A program made the translations under genes and the position numbers. Positions 6,701-11,295 of a DNA stretch of 11,295 nucleotides are shown piece after piece; position 1 is the first letter of the stretch; the number at the start of each line of letters is the position of its first letter. Source of the DNA: Chthoniobacter sp. (GTDB taxonomy: Bacteria > Verrucomicrobiota > Verrucomicrobiia > Chthoniobacterales > Chthoniobacteraceae); contig JANXSB010000659.1 of assembly GCA_025352865.1 (NCBI GenBank), positions 1-11,295 on the forward strand. The letters are read 5' to 3'. Below the pieces are notes generated by a model. That model was not told the origin of the DNA. It ran no database searches and saw nothing but the letters and a program-made list of their open reading frames with translations.

Positions 6701-7380
6701 ATGCAGATCATCACGTCATGCGCCTCATGGTGCGCGCGCTCGAGAAAATGCACATCGTTCGCCGCCACCAGTTCCAGCCCCAGCTCCTTGCCGATCCGCG
6801 GCAGCGCCGCGTTGCATTTGAACTGCGCCTCGATCCCGTGGTTGTGCATTTCGAGGAAAAAATTCTCCGCCCCCAGGATGTCGCGATACTGCCCCGCCAG
6901 CTTCACCGCCTTCGCGTAATCATCCGCGACCAGCGCCGAGTTGACCTCGCCTTTCAAACATCCGCTCAACCCAATCAGCCCCGCCGAATGTTGCGCCAGC
7001 AATTCGTGATCGATCCGCGGCTTGTAATACATCCCGTCCAGATGCGCCGCCGAAACCAGCTTCACCAGATTCGCATAGCCCGCATTATCCTTCGCCAGCA
7101 GCGTGAAATGATACGCCGTATCCCGCCCATTCCCCGTCCCCCGATCCTTGTGCGACCCCGCCGCCATATACACCTCGCACCCGATGATCGGCTTCACCCC
7201 CGCCTTCTTCCCCTCCTGGAAAAACTCGATCGCCCCGAAAAGATTCCCGTGATCCGTAATCGCCACCGCCGGCATCCCCAGCGCCTTCGCCTTCGCCATC
7301 AACTCCGGGATCCGCACCGCCCCATCGAGCAGCGAATACTCCGTGTGCAAATGCAGGTGAACAAACGAATCGGACGACAT
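3739..7380 (-). CDS. dnaE: DNA polymerase III alpha subunit (DnaE)
   Basis: A 1213-residue replicative polymerase of the DnaE1 kind. The N-terminal PHP domain (about 6-213) starts F-V-H-L-H-L-H-T-E-Y-S-L-L-D-G and keeps candidate metal ligands: His10/His12, Asp43-His44, Glu69, His91, Cys141, His181, and Asp209-His211. The polymerase core has the G-P-G-R-G-S-A-A-G-S motif (360-369), catalytic Asp404 and Asp406 in P-D-I-D-V-D-F, and Asp571 in L-K-M-D-F-L-G-L. These match E. coli Asp401, Asp403 and Asp555. A likely sliding-clamp motif, Q-V-S-L-F, is at 985-989, followed by an OB domain (about 1060-1110). About 60 acidic/Ala-rich residues (831-892) are inserted before I-R-F-G-L-A-A-I-K-N-V-G. I chose the ATG at 7380 because the family starts a few residues before H-L-H-x-H. 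A GTG at 7446 would add 22 residues. No Shine-Dalgarno sequence is seen. Confidence 0.97.
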   Translation of the reverse strand: MSSDSFVHLHLHTEYSLLDGAVRIPELMAKAKALGMPAVAITDHGNLFGAIEFFQEGKKAGVKPIIGCEVYMAAGSHKDRGTGNGRDTAYHFTLLAKDNAGYANLVKLVSAAHLDGMYYKPRIDHELLAQHSAGLIGLSGCLKGEVNSALVADDYAKAVKLAGQYRDILGAENFFLEMHNHGIEAQFKCNAALPRIGKELGLELVAANDVHFLERAHHEAHDVMICIGTGSNVTDERRMKYTPELYFKSPAEMRALFAAHPEACENTLAIAERCNVEIEFGVPKYPNYTPPEGMTQNAYLREIVAKGVIARYGERAMEDAVIRERLERELGLLESQGFVNYFLIVWDFIDWARQHGIPVGPGRGSAAGSMVAYAMRITDIDPIHYKLLFERFLNPERVSPPDIDVDFCVNRRGEVIEYVRNKYGERAVSQIVTFGTMGAKSVVRDVGRVLGWPYGDADRLAKMIPNELGITLAGLDKKNKETGAMEHTAGAIDKNPELKKAVEEESATKQMWEYATTLEGLTRGVGVHAAGVVISDRDLSEYIPLTRANDGSIVSQYAMGPLTDLGMLKMDFLGLKTLTVITDAVAIIRQQEPAFDIDKVPVNDQATFDMLNRGETIAVFQLESGGMVGVCRQFAISDIEDINAILALYRPGPMDLIPDYIKRKHGKAKVKAPHPLLNDMTKETFGVLIYQEQVMQAAQILAGYTLGGADLLRRAMGKKDKEKMAKERIKFCEGAAKLHGITEDVANEIFDTLEKFAGYGFNRSHSAAYAWVSYQTAYLKANYPVEFMAAVMSNEVANTDKISIFVNECIRMGITILPPDVNKSGLKFVPEEVNAAGVAAAQAARKVKAVADVETLVGDEEPDLSDMSFEELSRLRPEAEPAQAPASLEKIHVGSIRFGLAAIKNVGEAAMESAVAERARNGAFKSLEDFCGRIDSKKLNKKSLECLVKCGAFDWTAIERAALFSEIEGAFASAASSHRDRASGQVSLFDALDAAPAPIKRGGPRVPPWSTAEKLAFEKELLGFYVTGHPLDDYRPALESGKYVPIARLGEQEDKSTVSIAGALTTVDKKFTKKDGKPFAVVVIEDLTSSIEVMVWSETFSKAQAHLVLGNVVAITGRLDRREEAPRLSPNDIKPLKKPAPADKPVVLSFQNGSTERDLAAVREIVAQFPGPRGLELCFLDARGNRLRMRAGKRFGVALTTESEQRLAPWLTR

Positions 7381-7545
7381 GCGCCGAAGCTCGCGAATCG
7401 CCGCCCACGCCGCAAGCGTGCGCAGCGTTTCGCGAGGGAAAACCACATCTAATCCGAACGTTGCGCCCTCCCGGCTGTCGCAGAGCCACGAAATTTTCCC
7501 CGCGAAAAATTACACGCTGCGAATTCCTGAGCCTCGGGGCGCCGG
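7381..7545. other. dnaE upstream region with nested inverted repeats, no intact gene
   Basis: This stretch lies just upstream of dnaE. CTCGCGAA (7390-7397) pairs with TTCGCGAG (7429-7436) and encloses a smaller hairpin, CACGC (7406-7410) with GCGTG (7416-7420). Further out is the 11-base inverted repeat listed separately. The dnaE frame stays open upstream of the ATG for 43 codons back to a TAA at 7510-7512, so a longer dnaE cannot be excluded. I see no convincing -10/-35 pair for dnaE. Confidence 0.5.
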
Positions 7546-7551
7546 GAGGGC
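7465..7551. repeat. 87-bp nested inverted-repeat element (REP-like candidate)
   Basis: The outer arms GCCCTCCCGGC (7465-7475) and GCCGGGAGGGC (7541-7551) are perfect 11-base complements. Inside them TCGCAG (7478-7483) matches CTGCGA (7517-7522), and innermost AATTTT (7492-7497) matches AAAATT (7506-7511) around an eight-base loop. The three nested stems could fold into one long interrupted hairpin. Its right arm touches the left end of the metallophosphoesterase relic. No target duplication or transposase is present. Confidence 0.5.
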
Positions 7552-7875
7552 TACGCGAAAATCCTCGCGCAGCTTGCGCGGCGTGCGCCGACGTTTGCGT
7601 GGCCGGGGCGGCTGTGCCTCCGCGGAGGAAGTCCGAGCGCTGCTCGCGCAGGCTGGCGTAATGCTGCTGCACAATGCCAGCCAAGCGGTGACGCTGCGTG
7701 GAGCACCATTCATCTCGTTGGCGTGGGCGATTTCTGGGCGCAGCAGATGGAGGCACCGAGCGCCTTTGAGGATGTGCCCGCCGGAGCCCCGACACCTGAT
7801 GGCCCTCCGCCCGTGGAGGTTCATGGCCCCGTGGCCTGTTGACTCACGCATCCCGGCGGCGACATTGCGCCCTGC
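7546..7875 (+). pseudogene. Relic of a calcineurin-like metallophosphoesterase gene
   Basis: Protein-like pieces of one family appear in order but in alternating frames. 7546-7599 reads E-G-Y-A-K-I-L-A-Q-L-A-R-R-A-P-T-F-A. The expected V-L-G-N-H-D block is then missing. 7616-7710 in the next frame reads A-S-A-E-E-V-R-A-L-L-A-Q-A-G-V-M-L-L-H-N and on to L-R-G-A-P-F. 7714-7839, back in the first frame, reads L-V-G-V-G-D-F-W-A-Q-Q and V-P-A-G-A-P-T. The L-S-H-N block is missing, and a TGA stands at 7840-7842. After it comes L-T-H-P-G-G-D-I-A-P, a possible remnant of the G-H-T-H-G-G motif. This order is that of YaeI/YkuE-type phosphodiesterases. The N-terminal D-x-H and G-D motifs are absent, so no active enzyme can be made. 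The relic runs in frame into the next gene's ATG at 7876. The family assignment comes from memory of the pattern. Confidence 0.6.
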
Positions 7876-10800
7876 ATGATCCCCAGACTGCTCACTTTCC
7901 TGCTCATTCTCGCGCTCGGCGGGAGCGGGGCGGCACAGGTTGTCATCAATGAATTCGTCGCGGAGAATGGGGCGTCGGCGACGGACGAGGATGGCGCGAA
8001 TCCCGACTGGATCGAGCTGCTGAATACGACGGCGGCGGATGTGAATCTCGATGGCTGGTGGTTGAGCGACGATCCGGCGGTGCCGATGAAATGGCGCATC
8101 CCGGCCGTCACGCTCGCGGGGCGCGGGTATCTCGTGGTGTTTGCCTCGGGAAAAAATCGCGCGAATCCGGCGGCGGTGCTGCACACGAATTTCCAGCTCA
8201 GCAATGCGGGCGAGTCGGTGCTGCTCACGCGGCCCGATGGTTCGGTGGCGTCGCAGTTTCTCAACTACCCGCCGCAGCGCGCGGACATCGGCTACGGCAC
8301 GGCGCAGGAAGTTCTTGCGCCGAATTTCGTGCAGCAGGGCAGTGCGACGCGGGCGCTGATTCCGACAAACGGCGCGCTCGGCGCGACATGGACGCAGCCT
8401 ACTTTCAATGACGGCGCATGGCTCAGCGGGACGGCGGGCGCGGGTTACGACATCGGCGGCGGCGCGAGCACGGGGCTGGTGCTTTTTTACGACTTCAACG
8501 ACGCGACCAACGCCGCGCAGGCCACCGACCTCAGCGGCAATGCGCGCCACGGCACGGTCGAGGGCGGCGCGGTGTTCACGGCCAACGCGGGTGGGCGCAC
8601 GGGCCTCGCGGGCGACCGCGCGATGAATTTTCCCAACACCGGCACCAACCGCGTGCGCGTGGCCGCCGCCGCCACGGGCGCGCTGGATTCGATTTCGAGC
8701 GCCGACGCGGTGAGCGTGAGCGTGTGGATGTTTGGCGACGCCACGCAGCCGCAGCAGGACTCGCTTTTCTACGGCGACGACACGACCACCGGCACGGGCA
8801 CGCGCGTGCTGAACGCGCACACGCCGTGGTCGGACTCGGTGGTCTATTGGGATTGCGGCGGAGTGGGCGCGGGCCAGCGCACGTCCATCTCCGTGTCGGA
8901 TTCGACGAAGTGGAAAGGCCAGTGGAACCACTACGTTTTCACCAAGGGCGGCGGCGCGCTGCAAATCTGGCTCAACGGCGCTCTGCTCACGACGAGCGCG
9001 AGCGCGCCGGGCATGGGGCTCATCCGCTCGCTCTTTCTGGGCTACGCGCCGTGGGGGCCGTATGGCGGGAAGGTGGACGATTTCGCGGTGTGGAATCGCG
9101 CGCTCACGGCGGCGGAAATCGGCGCGCTCGCGCAGGGCGCATCGCCGCTGAATCTGCTCGGCTTCACGAATTCCATCGGCACGAATCTGCTCCCGATGCG
9201 CGGGGTGAACGCGACGGCCTACACGCGCTTCCCGTTCACCTTCACGGGCACGCCGGATTTCGACGCGCTGCGACTGCGGGTGAAATACGAGGACGGGTTC
9301 GTGGCGTATTTGAACGGCGTGGAAATCGCGCGCCGCAATGCGCCCGCGTCGCCGCAGTGGAACTCGCCGGCCACCGCCGACCGCACGCGCTCCGCCGCGC
9401 TCGCGTGGGAGCCACTGGAAATCCCCGGCGGAAGCACGCTGTTCGCGCAAGGGGCGAACGTGCTCGCGATCCAGGCGCTCAATGAAAACGTCTCCGGCAA
9501 CGAGTTGCTCATCCTGCCCGAGCTGGCGAAAGCGCGCACGACGGCGGGCCGCTTTTTGCCGACGGCCACACCCGGTGCGGCGAATTCCACCGGCGTTTCC
9601 GGGTTTGTCGCGGACACGCAGTTCAGCATCACGCGCGGCTGGTTCAGTGCGCCGTTTTCCACCACCATCTCCTGCGCCACGCCGGGCGCGACGCTCGTCT
9701 ATACGCTCGATGGCAGCGTGCCCACGCTCACGAACGGCACGGCCGTCAATCCGCCCGCCGTCACGCTCAACATCACCGGCACCACGACGCTGCGCGCGGC
9801 GGCGTTCAAGACCGACCTGCTCGCGACGAATGTGGACACGGAGACCTATCTCTTCGCGGCGCAAGTCGCCGCGCAACCCGCGACGATTCCCGGCTGGCCG
9901 GTGACGTGGCCGACGGGGCATCCGGGCGATTACCAAATGGACCCGGACGTGACCACGACGACGCTCCCCGGCTACGGCATCAGCGACGCGCTGCTCTCGA
10001 TCCCGACGGTCAGCATCGTCGGAAAACTGAGCGACATCGTCGCCCTCTACGGCGCGTCCGCTTACACCGGCACGCTGCAAGCGCCGGAGCTGCCGCCCGT
10101 CGCCGTCTCCGCCGAATGGATCGACCCCGCCGCGCCGCTCACGAACTGGCAGGAAGGCTGCGCGCTGAACATCCACGGCAACATTTCGCGGAGCAAAGAC
10201 TTCACGCCGAAGCACGGCTTCAGCCTGAATTTTTCCGCGCAATACGGCGCGCGCTCGCTGCACCAGGATGTCTTCCCCGGCAGCGGCGTCACGAGCTTCG
10301 ATCAGCTCGTGCTCAAGTCGCTCTCGACCGATACCTGGCCGTGCTCGGACGTGGCGAACACCAGCATCGACGGCGACACGCGCTGGAAACGCGCGGAGGC
10401 CACGTACCTCCGCGACGAACTTTTTCGCGCTACGCATCTCGCCGTCAGCGGCACCGCGGCGCGTGGGCGCTACGCGCATCTTTTTCTCAACGGCGTGTAT
10501 TGGGGGCTCATCAATGTCATCGAGCATCTCGACAACAAATTCGCCGCCGAGCACTTCGGCGGTTCGCGCGACGAGTGGGATGTGATGAAGGACTACAACG
10601 AACTCTCCGACGGCGAGCGCACCTCCTGGGATCAGCTCCTCGCGCTCGCCGGCACCGCGAATTTTTCCAGCGAAGCGACCTACCAGCAGGCGCAGGGCCG
10701 CAACGCCGACGGCACGCGCAACGCCGCTTTTCCGGTGCTGCTCGATGTGCCGAATCTCATTGATTACATGATCGTCCACATCGCGCAGGGTGCGGACGAT

Positions 10801-11295
10801 TGGCCGGACAAAAACTGGTACGGCATGCGCCGTCGCACCGACCCGGAGACGGGCTTCAAGTTCTTCGCGTGGGATCAGGAAATCTCGAACAACTCGATCC
10901 TCAAACAGCACTCCGCGAACGGCCCGCTCTACGAACTCGTGGACCAGGCCGGACGCCCGGCGCAGCTCTACACGAGCGCGCGCGCCAATGCCGGATTCAA
11001 GCGCCAGTTCGGCGACCGCGTGCAGGCGCTCTTTTTCAACGGCGGCCCGCTAACGCAATCCGCGATGGCCGCGCGCTGGCACGGCTTGCAGGCGGCAGTG
11101 GACAAAGCCGTCGTCGCCGAGAGCGCGCGCTGGGGCGACTACCAGCGTCCGACTCAACCGTTCCGGCGCGAGGTCGAATGGCTGAAGAACGACCGATGGA
11201 TGCGCGAGACGTTCTTCCCCTCCAACCAGGTCGTCGCCCTCAAGCGCTTCCGCGACGCCAAGCTCTTCCCGCTCCTCGACGCGCCGTCGCCCGGC
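7876..11295 (+). CDS. Secreted lamin-tail / LamG / CotH kinase-like modular protein (C-terminus beyond window)
   Basis: At least 1140 codons are open to the right edge. Residues 1-20 are a signal peptide (M-I-P-R-L-L-T-F-L-L-I-L-A-L-G, cut near A-A/Q). A lamin-tail domain follows (22-135; I-N-E-F-V-A-E-N, D-W-I-E-L-L-N, Y-L-V-V-F-A-S). Next come the first half of a beta-sandwich domain (150-198; W-T-Q-P-T-F-N-D-G-A-W), a LamG domain (199-420; D-L-S-G-N-A-R-H-G, W-N-H-Y-V-F, D-D-F-A-V-W-N-R-A-L) and the second half of the sandwich (424-555; Y-E-D-G-F-V-A-Y-L-N-G). A chitobiase C-terminal-like domain (585-665; Y-T-L-D-G-S-V-P-T) precedes a CotH-like domain (700-1125; L-F-L-N-G-V-Y-W-G-L, K-N-W-Y at 979-982, W-D-Q-E at 999-1002). 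The first in-frame ATG after the relic's TGA is used; no Shine-Dalgarno sequence is seen. It probably acts at or outside the cell surface; the substrate is unknown. Confidence 0.88.
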   Translation, partial: MIPRLLTFLLILALGGSGAAQVVINEFVAENGASATDEDGANPDWIELLNTTAADVNLDGWWLSDDPAVPMKWRIPAVTLAGRGYLVVFASGKNRANPAAVLHTNFQLSNAGESVLLTRPDGSVASQFLNYPPQRADIGYGTAQEVLAPNFVQQGSATRALIPTNGALGATWTQPTFNDGAWLSGTAGAGYDIGGGASTGLVLFYDFNDATNAAQATDLSGNARHGTVEGGAVFTANAGGRTGLAGDRAMNFPNTGTNRVRVAAAATGALDSISSADAVSVSVWMFGDATQPQQDSLFYGDDTTTGTGTRVLNAHTPWSDSVVYWDCGGVGAGQRTSISVSDSTKWKGQWNHYVFTKGGGALQIWLNGALLTTSASAPGMGLIRSLFLGYAPWGPYGGKVDDFAVWNRALTAAEIGALAQGASPLNLLGFTNSIGTNLLPMRGVNATAYTRFPFTFTGTPDFDALRLRVKYEDGFVAYLNGVEIARRNAPASPQWNSPATADRTRSAALAWEPLEIPGGSTLFAQGANVLAIQALNENVSGNELLILPELAKARTTAGRFLPTATPGAANSTGVSGFVADTQFSITRGWFSAPFSTTISCATPGATLVYTLDGSVPTLTNGTAVNPPAVTLNITGTTTLRAAAFKTDLLATNVDTETYLFAAQVAAQPATIPGWPVTWPTGHPGDYQMDPDVTTTTLPGYGISDALLSIPTVSIVGKLSDIVALYGASAYTGTLQAPELPPVAVSAEWIDPAAPLTNWQEGCALNIHGNISRSKDFTPKHGFSLNFSAQYGARSLHQDVFPGSGVTSFDQLVLKSLSTDTWPCSDVANTSIDGDTRWKRAEATYLRDELFRATHLAVSGTAARGRYAHLFLNGVYWGLINVIEHLDNKFAAEHFGGSRDEWDVMKDYNELSDGERTSWDQLLALAGTANFSSEATYQQAQGRNADGTRNAAFPVLLDVPNLIDYMIVHIAQGADDWPDKNWYGMRRRTDPETGFKFFAWDQEISNNSILKQHSANGPLYELVDQAGRPAQLYTSARANAGFKRQFGDRVQALFFNGGPLTQSAMAARWHGLQAAVDKAVVAESARWGDYQRPTQPFRREVEWLKNDRWMRETFFPSNQVVALKRFRDAKLFPLLDAPSPG

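Noticed and set aside
5086..7452. Plus-strand open frame of about 790 codons opposite dnaE
   Set aside because: Arg/His/Pro-rich shadow of the dnaE reading frame, which has all catalytic motifs on the other strand.
7839..7873. TTGACT at 7839-7844 as a promoter -35 box for the CotH-type gene
   Set aside because: The base run 17 positions later (ACATTG) is a poor -10, and the transcript would start almost on the ATG.
7379..7879. Plus-strand open frame of 166 codons as an intact gene
   Set aside because: Only its middle part (about 7616-7710) reads like protein; before and after that the recognisable residues move to another frame, so it is part of a relic.
7510..10911. Minus-strand open frame of about 1130 codons opposite the CotH-type gene
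   Set aside because: Its translation is Arg/Ala/His-rich with no recognisable motifs. It mirrors GC-rich third positions of the plus-strand gene, which has a signal peptide and several known domains.

Overview
The window is GC-rich bacterial chromosome and most likely comes from Verrucomicrobiota. This is inferred from the combination of a PRPP synthase with a D-D-L-T-E-T-A-G-T-L loop, a bL25 of the long CTC type, and a very large secreted protein that combines lamin-tail, LamG, chitobiase-C-like and CotH domains. Shine-Dalgarno sequences are weak or absent at most starts. No 16S or other phylogenetic marker is available to fix the lineage.

Left part (1-2898, all on the minus strand): a housekeeping translation/replication cluster read in the order prs, rplY (ctc), pth, rpsF, ssb. 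Gaps of 6, 24, 116 and 29 bases separate the genes. The 116-base pth-rpsF gap contains an inverted array of 6-base units that could form a long hairpin. The cluster supplies PRPP for nucleotide synthesis, two ribosomal proteins (bL25, bS6), the tRNA-recycling hydrolase and single-strand binding protein. ssb runs off the left edge.

Middle (2878-3738): a divergent intergenic region carries a candidate promoter for each direction and a perfect 16-bp palindrome upstream of both. It leads rightwards into a small outer-membrane beta-barrel protein. A 14-bp perfect hairpin terminator lies between that gene and the convergent dnaE and may serve both.

Right part: dnaE (replicative DNA polymerase III alpha subunit) occupies 3739-7380 on the minus strand. 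Between its start and the next gene, 7381-7875 holds no intact gene. This stretch has nested inverted repeats and what reads as the wreck of a calcineurin-like metallophosphoesterase gene with frameshifts, deletions and a stop. The relic's last reading frame runs directly into the start of a large plus-strand gene (7876 to the right edge, at least 1140 codons). That gene encodes a secreted modular protein in which a LamG domain appears to be inserted into the middle of another beta-sandwich domain, ahead of a CotH kinase-like domain. Nothing that looks like a defence system, CRISPR array, insertion sequence, prophage or stable-RNA gene was seen.
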